DNA of 64,000 nt from Curvularia sp. ZM96 (GCA_022457065.1 JAJGBQ010000007.1:2108001-2172000); one strand, 5' to 3'. Positions 31,964 through 45,199 are shown, counted from the first letter of the stretch. The notes: a model not told the origin generated them from the sequence alone. Program-made: numbers and translations.

Positions 31964-33503
31964 GGTGGATGTGTCGTCGTGGTTGCACAGAGACAGCGGA
32001 GTAGGTAGGTAGACAGGCAGGCAAGCAGGCAGATGATATGGGCCAGGCACTCAAATCTGCCGATATAGAAGTCGACAGGGAGGGCTGGTTTCTGGGGTAT
32101 TATTCGAGTAGGGCCCGTGTGGCAGTGTGGATTGGGATGTCGAGGATGGTGAAGAGCTCAATGCGGGATGGAGGCATGTGGGGAGCGTCAGCGGGAAGGG
32201 ACAAGGAGCGGAATATAGGTCGTGGTGTTATAGCACAAGGAGAGGGCGAAGATCAAACGAGCGGACGGGACGTTGAGCCCATGGAACAGAAGGCGCAGAG
32301 GCCGCAGATATGTTGGCAGCACACAAAGGGCTGACCAAAGTGAAACGACTCGACTCGGGTGACGAGATGGTGGAGAGGAAAAGTGGTGGTGGCAAGCGTT
32401 AGTTGCCGCAGATGAAGGATCCCTAATCATAGTAGCGTGCCAGGGGAGCAGTTCCCAGATGGCGTGCCCAGGGTGATGCGAGGGCGCAGGGGGTGGATGG
32501 CGGCCCCTGTAGGGCGAGCTGGGGGCACAAAGTTAAGTTGGGAGGGGATGAGATGGCGGCGGCGCACGCTAACATCGAGCCCCAGGGCTATTTTGGCGCG
32601 CTGGACGAGAGCCGGGACAGGGCCGGCACAACGTCTTTTGACAGTGCGCGCGGTTGAAGCGTCGACGCCGACCGGGAAAGGGGAGCAGAGACGCCTGGTG
32701 TGGCGTACGGCTGCGACAGGCGCCCACGACGACGCGCTTGATGCTTGGGAGACGTGGAGCCAGCGAAACTCGCGGCGTGCAAGCGTGCACGACACGACGG
32801 TGCAGCGCGGGGCCCGGCAGAGCCGCCGCAGGGCCGACGCCAGTGACGGGCGAGTGCAGCCAATGCTTGCGAGATTGTATTGCGCGTTGCTGCACTCGTT
32901 TGGCTGGGGCCGTGTTTGGCCTGTATCTTCTTTTTGCGGCCGCCGTGGCACGTCCGTCGCAAACACGGTCAGGGTGCAGCCGAAAAAGCAGCCAGCGGGC
33001 ACGTCACCAGCGGCCGGCGAGTCGTCACGACAGCGAGCAGAGACGGGCGGCGTGCGTACAGCGTTTTGGCTGGCGTCTCAGTGTGTGCCGCAGGCAGCGA
33101 GGTGCATAGAGTTTGGCCAAGGGCGGCGCCGGGGGGTGATGTACAAGGCGTATATGCAAATCTTATGGCGGGGCGAGCGCACGCCGACTGTGGCCGCAGC
33201 GATGAGGACGATGGCGCTGCTGGCGGCGGCGATGGCGGCGAGACGATACAATGTCGATGCTGGTGCTGACGCTGACGGTCATGGTCATGGTCATGGTCGT
33301 GGAGGAGACGCCACGATGGCCATGCATGGTGTTCCTGCAGTAGCGCGTGCCCCGCCAACCTCGTCCGTCACCCCACCCTCAGCACCACCGACACGACATC
33401 ACGCGTCCTCTCCCGCCCTCCAGCTGACCAGCCAGCCTCATCTCGGTGCCTGCATCGCCCTCATCGTCCTGCCATCGCCATCGCCAACACCATCGCCACC
33501 GCC
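31964..33503. promoter_or_regulatory. 1.5 kb GC-rich divergent promoter
   Basis: Lies between the PH-domain gene (minus) and the coiled-coil gene (plus). It is very GC-rich toward the right, so several long chance frames occur in it. Contains a GGTCAT hexamer run near 33277-33300. Confidence 0.45.
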
Positions 33504-34493
33504 ATGCCCGACGTCAACACCATCTCGCCGCCCCAGGCCTCGTCGCCGCCCCGCAATCAGTCGCCCTCCAGCTCCCGCTCTCCCCACTCGCTCGCGGCCA
33601 CGGCTGCCCTCAACGCCGGCATGCACAACCAGGACACGCGCTCTCCCTCTGGCGACATGCGCAGAGACGTCGAGCGCGCCCGCCGCCGCTCCAGCATCCG
33701 CATGAACCTCAACCTCAACGACCCCGCCGTCCCCGCACCCGGCGAGATGCAGCAGAGCCCTTCCGCCCGCGCCAGAGGCACCTGGCCTCACAGCCCGCAC
33801 CACGAGCGCGCCCCTAGTCTGGGCGAGTTGCACCAGGAGCTCGAGGCCGAGCAGGAGGGCCAGGTCAACCGCCTGCTCAACATGATCCGCGCCCAGCAAG
33901 CCCAGATCAACAGCCTCCAGGCCAACCAGCACCCGTCCTCGGCCTCTGCCGTCGACGATGGCACCCCAACCTCGGAGCGCTCCATGTCCATTCCCGCCTC
34001 GCACACGCACTCACAGCACATGTCGCCCTTGCCTTCGGCCGCCCAGCCCCGCTCCCGCTCGCCCTTTGGCCTGGGTTCCATCAGCCGCCAGTCTTCCTTT
34101 GCAGACCGCTCACGTCACAGCAGCCATGCCGGCTCTCCCGCCCTGCGCCCCATGTCTGGCCAAGCGGGATCCTTTGACCCCCACGACATGCTTCCCAGCC
34201 CCGCAGCTGCACGGGACGAGAGTGCTTTCTACCAGGCCGAGACCCAGAACTTGACGCGGGAGAACCAGATGCTGAAGCAGAGGATACGGGAACTGGGTAT
34301 GTTGTCAAGTGCCCCCGTCCTGGACAATGCCGCTAACACGACGTCTACAGAACGCCAACTAGCAGAGCAAAACCCCACGAGCCATATTACCCACGAGCCT
34401 CCCATCCACTCCGGCCTTGCCCCTTCGTCATCGAGTCGACAAGGCAACGACGAGGTCAGCCAGGACACCCAGCCGTCTACCTCGGCAGACTAA
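33504..34493 (+). CDS. conserved fungal coiled-coil protein, unknown function
   Basis: Exons 33504-34296 and 34351-34493 are joined by a 54 bp intron (GTATGT donor, GCTAAC branch, CAG), giving 311 residues. Ser/Pro-rich N-terminus, an Arg-rich patch (RRDVERARRRSSIRMN), then a heptad coiled coil (LGELHQELEAEQEGQVNRLL and on to NSLQ, about residues 110-145). A disordered Ser/His region follows, then a second short coiled coil (NLTRENQMLKQRIRELERQL) that is made whole by the splice, which supports the intron. The tail is Ser-rich. No enzyme motif. It resembles fungal proteins annotated only as hypothetical; oligomerisation or scaffolding is the most one can infer. Confidence 0.7.
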   Translation: MPDVNTISPPQASSPPRNQSPSSSRSPHSLAATAALNAGMHNQDTRSPSGDMRRDVERARRRSSIRMNLNLNDPAVPAPGEMQQSPSARARGTWPHSPHHERAPSLGELHQELEAEQEGQVNRLLNMIRAQQAQINSLQANQHPSSASAVDDGTPTSERSMSIPASHTHSQHMSPLPSAAQPRSRSPFGLGSISRQSSFADRSRHSSHAGSPALRPMSGQAGSFDPHDMLPSPAAARDESAFYQAETQNLTRENQMLKQRIRELGMLSSAPVLDNAANTTSTERQLAEQNPTSHITHEPPIHSGLAPSSSSRQGNDEVSQDTQPSTSAD

Positions 34494-35885
34494 ACATGGC
34501 CTCTGCTCCTTCTATTTTCTCCTTCATTTTTTTTCCACATGCATCAGGTTTGGATTTCCCTTCTATGAATAGTCACGACAGCGGTGCATGGTAGCGGCGT
34601 CAGGATACTCCGGGAAAATGACCTCTCCCCTTTGGTGTTTTTGTTTTGTTCAATCCTGAGAGCACTTTACAGCTTATGCGTAATGTTAATCTACAATCGA
34701 TTTTCGGATCAGACAAGCGACTATGCACGTTAAACATTGATTGTTCTTTACAGCTTGAGATTGCGGCTCTACGACGCGAGCGAGGAAGGTGCCACGTCGA
34801 TATCAAGAAACCAATTGGAATTGCAGCTCGCCCAACTCTGTCTCTTTTCTTATTCCCTTTAATCAATGAGGAGGGTCATCAGTGTTGTATGTGTCTGCAA
34901 CCACAATGACAAAGTTCTTCACACTGTTGTGCGCAGTGACATTGTTGCGTCCTTTGACTTCCCTTCTGGGCCTGGCCCGGCCTGGCCTGGCCTGTTCGTT
35001 TTGTTTCGTTTCAACCCCAACACTGACCAACACGTGCACAAACACCCACACTGGCCACCACCAACGAACCAAAACCCTACCCTGGCCCTTGTTTCCTATT
35101 GTCCATTGCGGCTCGACCGTGCTGCGTGTTATTTCGCTTATCACGCCACTTGACAGATTGACGACATTCTCGACATGCCTACCTCATCACAATGATTACG
35201 TTATACTGGGATTCTGTGCCTTGCTATCAAACTTGGCTTGTCATCACCCATTCGCGAAAATCACATCCACACAAGCAGGTAGAAAACCTTTGTCCTCATT
35301 ACAGCCAGCGCATGCCACTTCAAGCGATGAGAGCTATCGATGTGAACAAAAATAGCCATGTATGTAGGCGCCGAAACGCAATGACGGATGGATGCAGATA
35401 CCCACGCACCCCTGGCTTGTTTCGACGCACGAACTAGCGGCCGCACCACAACACGGGCCACCGCTACCAAAAGGCAAAAAACATATGGAGTAATGGTAAG
35501 ATGAAGAAAACCGAGAAGAAGTGACAGAAGAAAAGGAGGTGTCCAACGTAAGTAACAAGCTCTGCTACAACCATGTCAGCACTACAAGGTGGACAATGTT
35601 TGCGTCTTCTACGCGGAGTTTCTGACAATGTAGTCGGAAATGACAATTGAGAAGAAAAGAAAAAAAAAAATCAAAAACAGAAGATACAGTACAGTAGAAT
35701 GAAGTAGTCAGTAAATAATCATACGCTTCTACCAGAGTACTCTGCAGATACCTTCTGTTAGTACGTAGTCGACCCCATCTCGAGACCTGAACGCCTTGTG
35801 CTCCAGCTAACCCATGCATAATGCCAGACTCCAACCCCTCATCTTCTCGTTTCCCCACTTCTCGCATATTCACAAAGAACACGCC
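34494..35885. other. 1.4 kb between convergent genes, no gene seen
   Basis: Holds the 3' flanks of the coiled-coil gene and of sec62. Several short frames exist, none with coding character. A (CCTGG)-rich patch is seen near 34970-34995. Confidence 0.45.
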
Positions 35886-37227
35886 CTACTCTTCTTCAAC
35901 CTCCTCCACTGTCGCCCGTGGTGGCCGCTGTGTTGCGCCGCCTGCCGTGGCTTCAGAACCTGTTGGCTGCGGCGCAGTATCGACAGGTGCAGCAGCGGGA
36001 GGAGGAGGATGGGCAGCGGTGGGGGGCACTGGAGTTGTTGACCTCGATGCATCATGAGCACCCTTCTTGCCCTTTACACCAGCCGCTTTTGCTGCTAGTT
36101 TTGCTGCCTTCCTCTCCTTCTTCGCCGCCTTCTTAGCCTTGATGTCTTCGGGAGTCTACCGATTGTTAGTTTGTTCCGCTGACGAGTCAATATCAATGGA
36201 TGAAAAATACCTCTTGCCATGCCCACACGGGACGGAACGAGTCAAAGAAACCAACATCCTCGAACAGGTTCGGGTACAGCCAGAGACCCGGCGGCGTGAT
36301 GAACATGGTGATGATGAAGAGAATGAGCCGGACAATCGCCATGGCAAAGAACAGTCCAATCAGGCCAAGCATGCCCATACTCAGATACCACACACCTTGT
36401 CGCAGCATCAGCGGCCAAAGTGGGAAAAGCACAATTGCAATCACGGCAACCAGCGCGCCAACAGCGTACAGTTTCTGCTTCCACTGCGAGCCCTCGTATA
36501 ACCAGATGTAGTAGCTGTCGTCATTTGCATCTTGGTGCTGCTCAATCTTGACGGTCCATAGACCCTTGATGCGCTTGGGCTTGGCGTGGTTGTGGCCCTC
36601 GTGTGCATCTTCCTCAACCTTGGACACGCGGAGCGCAAGAAGAGACAGAGGCAGTAGCTTGAAGCAGTTCTCTGCCGTCACACGGTCATGAACCTCTGGA
36701 AGCAGGGGATTCTTAGCCCGCGCTTTCTGGTATGCGGGCGACTGCAGGGCGCGGATCGCTCGCTTGACTGTGCAGTATTAGCAACATGCTGGCACGCCTG
36801 GCGACTACCGTTTGTCTGCATTCCTACCTCTGAACATGTCCTTGCGCTTCTCGTCGTGCACGACGGTCCTAGGCTTCAGGTCCTGCGACTTGAGCCAATT
36901 GGCAACGGCAATCGCTTCTGGCTTGGGCGGGCCAGGCTGGATGGGCTGCTGCTGTTGCTGCGCGCGCTGCTGGGCCTCCATCTGCGCCTGCATCTGCATT
37001 TGCGCCTGCTGCTGGGCCATGGCCTGCTGGCGCAGCCTCTGCACGTATTCCTGGATCGAGATTCCATGCTTCTGTGCCTCGGCCGCCAGTTGCATTTGGA
37101 TTTGCTGGATCTGCTCGGGCGTAGGCCTTTCGCCGTTGGGCCCGAGGGGTATGGGGATGGCGATGGAGCCCGGCGGCGGCGGCCCTTCGTGGGCCTCGAA
37201 TTGTGGCGGGGGTTCTTGTTCAGCCAT
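35886..37227 (-). CDS. sec62: Sec62 subunit of the ER post-translational translocon
   Basis: Component of the Sec62/Sec63 complex that drives post-translational import into the ER. Exons 37227-36828, 36767-36211 and 36155-35886, introns of 60 and 55 bp, giving 408 residues. The start MAEQEPPPQFEAHEG is the only suitable ATG. The N-terminal half has a Gln-rich run (QQQAQMQMQAQMEAQQ and similar) and the family segment KRAIRALQSPAYQKA, made whole by splicing. Two membrane segments follow (about residues 222-262: AVGALVAVIAIVLFPLW and LGLIGLFFAMAIVRLILFI), then the conserved ITPPGLWLYPNLFEDVGFF and PVWAWQE. The C-terminal cytosolic tail is Lys/Ala-rich (KAKKAAKKERKAAK) and ends in an acidic VEEVEEE, fitting the Sec63-binding and ribosome-facing roles. 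The gene is divergent from the OGT-like gene across 2.3 kb. Confidence 0.93.
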
Positions 37228-39548
37228 GTTGAAGATGAGAGTCGAACCGTGGGCGAGAGAGGGCCTGACCGCTAACGGCAGGGGTGGCAAGCAAGTTGGC
37301 GATGGAAGGCGGTTGAAGGATCAATCGTTCAGTTCAGCGGTTTGACACGGTGGACTTTCGTAGGGCCACATTACATCAAACCACCCCAGGCGGCGGCCGG
37401 CGCAAGGTAGGGCCGGGTAGCATGACTAAGCCGCGCTTGGATCCACCGAAATCTCTGCGAGCTAAAAGCTCTGCTTCCAAACCTCAACCTACATGCCTAC
37501 CTACTTGCAACACACCTTTGCTGTTCCAACCCCCAGGATTTCTGCTCTCGAACACGCCCGCTGGCTTGCGCTCTACTGCCCGGCGAGCTCCAACATGGTC
37601 TCTGGTTGCTGAGCGTTGCGCACCCAACTGCCCCTGTGACAGGGCTCGGTGCGCGGTGCTGGATTAACTCGTCGTACGTAGCAGAGGGCGCTTAGAGCCG
37701 CGACGCCACCTCGACTGCAGAGGGCGTCCGCTCTGTAGCGCCATGTTTTCCGGCAAGCATCCGCTGGGCGTTGGAAGTCGCCTGGGCATGCGTCGCCTTG
37801 TGTCGCCCGGGCGCCTGCTGTGCGTGCTCCAACGTCGGAGCATAAGTATCGACTCTGTGATGATCACTTCACCAACACTCTGGCCCTTACTTCCCTTACT
37901 GTATAGGCCTATTTTGGTGTGAAGAAGAAGAAAGCGACCCATTACTCACCGCGTTGCCCTGCCCTCTGGGATGGCTTCAGTGGTCCTTTTCCGCGGTCAA
38001 CATAGCACGCTTCGTTCGTCAAGTAGATTGTCTTTGTGATGAGCATGTGCCCGTGTCGGTCGGTACCTTGTTGCGCCACGGCGATCGACATGGCACATGA
38101 AACCGGTGCATCAGCAGTGCCGGCTGAGTGTAAGGGCGCCCTATGGGTGGGCGTGCGAGGGGCCTACCGTGATGCGCCATGGCGCGATTGAACCCCGACA
38201 AACATGTGCGTCGGCCGTCGATGTAATGGACAGGCTGCCGGCAACCGTGGTCCAAGGACAGCGAAGGGGCGCACGGCAGGCAGAATGCACCATGGTGGAT
38301 GTGGCTATGGATACGGATATGGATATTGCGGCACCAACGTGGATGGACGAGGGCCCCTGCAAGCCGCCGTCTCTCGCGGCTGGATGGCTAGTGTGTGCCC
38401 ACCGTGGCCCCGAAGACGCGGAGAGCCCAGCTTACGGGGCCAAAGTCTTGTTTTCTCTGCAGCCGGGCGCCCTCTACAAGAGCCTGGCGTCGTCGTCGCC
38501 GTACGCCCACTGAGATGCAGACGCCTCGTCTGCCTGCTGCTGCTTCTGCTGCCTCGACTGTTGCTGCCCGGCGTAGGCGCGCTCGATCCTCCTCGATCCC
38601 CTCCCGGGACATCCCCCAGACGGCCTGTCACCCGGCAGGGATCGCTCCAAGCCACCACTCGAACGATTGAGCACATACGAAAGTGGATAGGCCCTGCCGC
38701 TGCTGAGTCTCCGCCGCACCACACCTCGTCATCTCTCTCGCGCTCGCCCATCCGCCGCGAGGGTAAAAAAAGCAGCCATCGCTGCCTGTACATGCTACAC
38801 GCCCACGCCGTCGCCGTCGCTCCCGGCCCCCGACTCTGCTCGACAGGGACGACGTGACGGAACCGCTGCAAGGCCCAGTCGCAGCCCGTAACACGCTGAC
38901 TCTGCTCCAAAGCCGCTACTGCGCTCCTTCAGCGCAAACGACGACCTCTCTGGCTCCGCGACGCCACGATTCCACGCCCAACCCGCCTCTCCACGATTGC
39001 AAAAGAAACCGTTTCCATCCGCCCTCGTACCTCTCACTCTCTCCAGGCCGCTCCTGTGCCCGGGTGACGTCGCCGACAGCGATACGCTCCGTCGCTACAC
39101 ATCTCCATCCATCGCAGGCTGACGCCTGATGTGACGGACACATACCCCTTTGCCTTGTCCAACTCCGCCAGGCATCTGTCACCGCTGACGGTATCACGGA
39201 CACTTTTGCTCACGTTCCATCAAGACCACTCGCGCTGTTCAGTTGCGAGTCTGCAAAAGAGCCCCCCACGGCTGAGCCACCTTCTCTTCTACACAACTGC
39301 CGGGGTCTCTGCTGGTAACGTGCCAGCAAGCGGACACCCGGTGCTGACGGATTCGAATCACGTCCCAAAAGATATGTCAAGCGCAGCAGACGGGCGACGA
39401 TTCCGCGAAGGCATAGGTACCAGTCGCTCCTGGTGAAAGCTGTGCTGTGGAGTTGCTATCGGACATTCCGCGTCACTACTCGCCCAGGCGGACTGCTGCT
39501 ACGATATCCCAACCCAAATACCAGAGTCCCTCTAGCGGCTCCCCCACC
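37228..39548. promoter_or_regulatory. 2.3 kb divergent spacer between sec62 and the OGT-like gene
   Basis: No supported protein gene. It is GC-rich with many short chance frames on both strands. It must hold both promoters and may hold a long 5' leader of the OGT-like gene. Confidence 0.4.
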
Positions 39549-42500
39549 ATGACTATGGTTCGGCCATACCCCCCGCAGCCGCCGTCGCAGCTTCCCTCTA
39601 CCTTGGGCTACGACACCATCGTGCCTGCCCCGACACAGCCCTCTTACCTCCACAATGCCCCGAATCCCGAGGGCCGCAGCATCGCCCAGCACGCCATCCC
39701 GCAACAATATGCCCATCCGCTTTCCAGACACAACACGTACGGTTCGCCGCCCTCTGAGTCTGGCCGCACCCCAAAGCCTGCAGAGCACATGCTGCGCCGC
39801 AAAACACCAAATGGAATCTTGGCGGCTGCCTACGACGGCACATCGGTGGAGAAGAACGGAGAGCCTCATGCAACCAAGCACATTCTCCTTCCAGTGACTG
39901 CCGAGTCTAGCCTACCGTACGGCCTCAAGCAAGATCTCCCTCTTCGCTTGCCAGCCGTCCATCATGGTCACGGCCAGAACCAAAGAGATGCACCGGAATG
40001 GAGTGCTAGTCGTTACTTTGAGACGGGATCGGGGCTCTCGGGTCAGCACTTGCCACAAATTGACTCTATGCTGAACCAAATGCCCCCGCTGCAACCCCTC
40101 GAGTCCTACCAGATGTACGGCCATCCTTTCTGCGGCCCCATGGGCCCGCCTTTTCAGACACCTTTGAACCCTACAGTCTCTAATGATCAAGGACCATACG
40201 GGCCGTATTGGCATGACGGGACCTATATCCCATATCGGCCTGCTGCCATGCGCGACCCTCGATTCTTGCATCATCCTAATCACAACTGGAGCCATCCACA
40301 CAGCAACCCTTTTGGAGGCTATCCATACAGCAATGTAATGCCCAACCTCTCCCATCATCAACAAAACCCAGTCCAATTAGACTATCCTCATGGCGCCTAC
40401 GGCCGCACACCTAGGCCACAACAACTAGAATACCCGTCCTACGGGCAGCCTCACGCAAATGTTGCATTAGACTATCAGAACCAGCCCCTCCCTCCTCCAC
40501 TCACCCAGCGCCCTCAAGACTTTCTGCATTCTGGTCAGACGACGCCGGTCGTTGAGCACATGGCAAGCATACCGCTCAATGATTTTGGAGCATCCTCGTT
40601 TGCCGAACAGCCTAGAGAAAAGGTGTTTGCATGGGCCCATGCGGTCTATGTAGACATGCTCAAGCACTTGCAAGCAACCAGAAAAACCAATTCACATGCC
40701 CATGGCCGCACACACCATCGCCCTCACATTTATCCAAAACCGCCGCGTCAGCCCAGCGGCAGTGTTTCTGGTTCTTCTGCTAGTTGCATTCCATCTCTAG
40801 AACGACGTGTCTCTTGCCCGGTCCCCAACCATTATGTGTCGCCTCAGTCTGGAGCAGACTTTGCATCTAAGAGGCCTCAAATGCCGCATTCTCGTTCATT
40901 GTCAGCATGGTCCGTCGGCGGCTCTGGTGCGAATAGTCAGCAATGGCAAGGCGGCACAGCAGTACAACATCCCATGCTGCCCCACGCGTCAGGTATCGAG
41001 CCACCGCGTGCTTTACGCCGGATGTCGGGATCTGTTGCGGGCGTTCACCAGAGCCTTCAACACGGCGTACCCCCGAGCCTCACGACGGCGTCTGCGCTAG
41101 AGGCAATCAGCAAACACTGTGAAGAAAGTAAATGGACTTGGATCGATGGCATCCTCTTGGGCGGTTGTCTGGCGTACGCGCTGGGCGACTACCAAAAGGC
41201 TCAGGATTGGTACAAACATATTTTGACCATGGATAAGGAGTTCGTATATTCCACTCTAACACACTTGCATCATTGCTAACCTAACGCAGCCATGTTGAAG
41301 CCATTTCGAATCTGGCGGCCACGATGCTTGCTCTCCATCAAAAGCGCGAAGCTGAAAATCATTGGAGACGAGCTGTCAAACTTCGCCCCAGTTATTTCGA
41401 GGCCGTTGAGCACCTCATCGGCCTGCTCTGCAGCGACCACAAAGGGCGAGAGGCGGTTCAGGTCATTGAAGATGTTGAGCGTCAGCTGAGATTCGTCAAG
41501 CGAGCAGACGCCCTGCGGAGCCTCGAAATGGAGAGCGAGCGCGCAGCCTCTACGTACAGCGAGTCGAGCCTTTCGGAAGCCTCTGATCGACCCGTTTTTG
41601 AATTCGAAGGCGACGATGAATCCGTCTTCAAGGAGCTAGATGAGCTTCCTGGCTCAGACCAGCCGGGCTTCGGCTCGAGTGGTTACGCCATTGCAGGCTG
41701 CGATAATGGTCGCATTCTTGCATTGGTGCATGCCAAAGGTAATATGCTCTACGCTCTCGGAGACAACGCCGCTGCTGCCAAAGCCTTCGAGGATGCAGTT
41801 CTCATCGGATCGGGACCACATTCCAACGGCATCGATGGCCTGATCAAGCGTATTCTTGCTGTTGTTGGATATGATGCTGCGGAGCGCTCACCAGGTGGGC
41901 GCCGTGTGCCGCCCTCGTCCGATCCAATCTTGCTGCCGCCGGATGCAGCTACCAGGACAGCTCAGCTTTGCTTCCCACCCCACGGCCAGCTTCCTGGTTT
42001 GAAGTATGTCTCGGGCGAAGGCCTAGCTCGCAAAGCTGCCGTATCGACCATGAGCAACTCATTGCTTTCGCTCGCAAAGATTTTCCAGGACGGCATGGCT
42101 ACCAATTCGCCAAAGACACCAATCTATCAGAGTCACTACAGCGTCCGAGAAATCCTGGCACTTTATTATCTGTCATTATCACTACAGCCCAGCCCCTCAA
42201 CAGCGAACAACGTCGGTATCTTGCTTGCTAGCGTGCAGCAATCTGCACCTTCGAAACCAGGCCCTGTACCACATGCTTTTGCTCAGCCCCAAATTCCTGG
42301 TTTGGTTCCGGGAAGTGGCGTTGCTCTTGCGCTTGCCTATTACTCTTACGGACTCCAACTGGATTCGTCGCACGCCCATCTCTACACAAATCTTGGCAGT
42401 CTCTTGAAGGACATCGGCCAGTTGGATTATGCAATCAACATGTACGAAAAGGCCGTCCAATGTGACCAAGGATTCGACATTGCTCTTGCCAACCTCGCCA

Positions 42501-44587
42501 ATGCTGTCAAGGATAAGGGACGGATCGCCGATGCAATCTTCTATTACCGGAAGGCTGTCAAATCCAGCCCTGACTTTGCAGAAGCTGTTTGTGGGCTTGC
42601 CAATGCCCTTAACTCGGTTTGCAACTGGGCCGGTAGAGGTGGAATAGCTGAGGACCAGGGCTCTAGAGACCGCTGGCACGTGAACGAGAACGGCATGCTT
42701 CTGGATGCTGCTCTGCCAGGTGCTTCCAGTTCAGGATGGATCCACAAGGTTGTGAAGCTGGTTGAGAAGCAACTTGCCGATGGCGAGGATTGGGGTAGAG
42801 GCATCATGGACGAATTCTTCATCCAAGACATCATGCGTCTGTTTACTCTTACGGGAGTCGACGCACAAGACATCAAGGAGAAGGAAGACAGTATGAAGCG
42901 GGTGTTGGCCAAATGGAAAGGTCAAAAATGGGAAGGGGCCCGCATCGTACGTCTTGTTGAGCGTGCCATAAGATGGATGACTTGGCAGTGGTACCAGGAC
43001 CGTTATGTCACTGGCAAGCAGCGACCTTCGAGCTCATACAGAAGACCCCAACTCCCAGCGGCTTTGACGGTACCTGCTGCGCCAACTGTACTGCCCTTCC
43101 ACACATTCACCTGCCCCATGTCGGCCAAACAAATTCGTCTCATATCGCAACGCAACGGCCTGCGCATCTCATGCTCAACATTGCGCGTTCCCTGGCTACC
43201 GCAAACTGTATATCAGCCTCCCGCTCCCCCGAGGCCATATCTGAAAGTGGGCTACGTATCTTCAGACTTCAACAACCATCCACTGGCGCATCTGATGCAG
43301 TCTGTCTTCGGACTGCACGATCCAAACCGTGTAAAGGCGTACTGTTATGCAACGACGGGGAGTGATGGGTCTGAGCATCGCAAGCAGATTGAGAAAGAAT
43401 CTCCAGTCTTCTATGATGCTAGCAGCTGGTCTGCAGAGCGGTTGGTCCACCAGATTGTCAATGATGGCATACATGTCCTTGTGAACCTCAATGGGTACAC
43501 TCGAGGAGCCAGGAACGAGGTCTTTGCAGCCCGTGCGGCTCCCATTCAGATGGCCTTTATGGGTTTTGCAGGTACCCTCGGCGCCGAATGGTGTGACTAC
43601 TTGCTTGCTGACGATACTGCTGTGCCGCCGGATACTCTCCGACAATGGCGCCGCAACGTCGATCTCGAAGACGCACTCGTCGACGACAATAGTGGTGGCA
43701 CCGACGACAACTGGATATACGGAGAGAACATCGTCTTCTGCAGGGACACATTTTTCTGCTGTGACCACAGACAAAGTGCGCCAGACTCGCAAGGTCGGCA
43801 ACCAAACTGGGAAGAAGAGCAACAACGAAGATGGGCGATGCGCAAAGAAATCTTCCCAAACCTCTCCGACAATGCCATTATTCTTGCAAACTTCAACCAG
43901 CTCTACAAGGTAAGTCGACTGTCATTTCATCCTCGTTATATCTGCTGACTGTATTGCCAGATCGAACCTACGACATTCCGCACTTGGTTGCGCATCCTCG
44001 AAAAGATTCCCAACGCTGTTCTCTGGCTGTTGCGATTTCCCGACCTTGGCGAGACGAACCTCAAGCAGACAGCTCTCATGTGGGCCGGCGCAGAAGTTGC
44101 CAGCCGCATCATCTTCACCGACGTTGCCCAGAAGCATCAGCACATATCTCGGGCGCGCGTCTGCGATCTCTTCCTCGATACACCGGAATGCAATGCGCAC
44201 ACAACCGCCGCAGACGTGCTTTGGTCCGGCACACCATTGCTTACACTACCACGTTACAAATACAAGATGTGCTCTCGAATGGCCGCGTCCATCCTCAAGG
44301 GCGCATTGCCAATGACGCCCGCTGGTGCGCAAGCTGCAAAAGAGCTTATCGCATCCAGTGACGAAGAGTACGAGGAAATGGCGGTTCGTTTAACACGCGA
44401 CTATGCATATGAGGGCCATCGACCCACGGGACGGCTGAGCGAATTACGACGCATGCTCTACGAGTCTCGGTGGACAAGTCCTCTTTTTGACACCAGGAGA
44501 TGGGTCCGCGATTTAGAAGAAGCATATGAAATAGCATGGAAGAAATGGGAGAAGGGAGAAGGAGGCGACATCTGGTTGAAGCAGTAA
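39549..44587 (+). CDS. TPR / GT41 O-GlcNAc-transferase-like protein
   Basis: Probably transfers N-acetylglucosamine (or another sugar) to Ser/Thr of nuclear and cytosolic proteins; the sugar is not provable here. Exons 39549-41239, 41290-43909 and 43961-44587 with introns of 50 and 51 bp, giving 1,645 residues. The ATG at 39549 has a strong context (CCCACCATGACT). Residues 1 to about 520 are a His-, Pro-, Gln- and Tyr-rich disordered region. TPR-type repeats follow: DYQKAQDWYKHIL, DHVEAISNLAATM (joined by intron 1), LYTNLGSLLKDIGQLDYAI, ALANLANAVKDKGRIADAI. The GT41 catalytic half starts near residue 1,160 with GYVSSDFNNHPLAHL and continues with FMGFAGTLGAEWCDYLLAD and ADVLWSGTPLLTLP, the last being the nucleotide-sugar site region. 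Intron 1 uses a GTTCGT donor like bos1 intron 1. Family membership is firm. Confidence 0.9.
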
Positions 44588-45199
44588 TAGCTGTCGTAAG
44601 CATAGCGGCTGCATTCTCATCTTCTAGAAGCCCGCTTGAGGCTAGACCAGGCTTTTGGTACCTTGGACTTAGATTCTTGATTTGGATTCTATCGCATTTT
44701 GCAAGCTACATACCGGGATTTTGGCACGCAGTTGGTTACTGCGCTCATACTCTATTGTTCCTATACCCCCGCATGGATTGAATTGGATATATTTCTTGGT
44801 TCAATCGGAGTGTGTATATGCATGTTCGGTTGCTGTATTTTTAATGAGCATATATATAGGCGTTCTCTACAGTAGGCCATTGAGGGAAATGAAGACTACG
44901 GAGAAGTTTGGACTGCACGTAGCATGTGTCCTTTTTGCAATTTCCGGCAGCAGTGAAGTCACAGCAAGATGGAAACAAATATTCAAGTACTACGGATAGG
45001 ATAGGATGTGTGGACATTTGCTTGTCGTAAGCGGGGACGCTGGGGAATGTTCAGGGGTCCGATCTCTGTTCGCTAGGTATCGCTAGCGCGATCGCAGCAT
45101 TGCCCATCTCCTTCTGCCCACCAGTTTGATTGTTTGTTGGTAGTATTGTGCCTTGCTTCTATTGAAGACATCATTCTCCTCTCGTGCTCAAGACGCACT
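44588..45199. other. 612 bp spacer, no gene seen
   Basis: 3' flank of the OGT-like gene and promoter of the adenine glycosylase gene. Confidence 0.45.

Noticed and set aside
32437..33705. Open frame of 422 codons on the plus strand
   Set aside because: It lies in very GC-rich sequence with few stops in all frames, has an Arg/Ala/Pro composition typical of chance frames, no domain, and overlaps the start of the coiled-coil gene in another frame.
36688..37275. Plus-strand frame of 195 codons opposite sec62
   Set aside because: Its Leu/His-rich composition is the complement of the Gln-rich run of Sec62.
38097..38910. Several overlapping frames of 70-217 codons on both strands
   Set aside because: GC-rich spacer; frames overlap each other on both strands and none has a motif, signal peptide or splice support.
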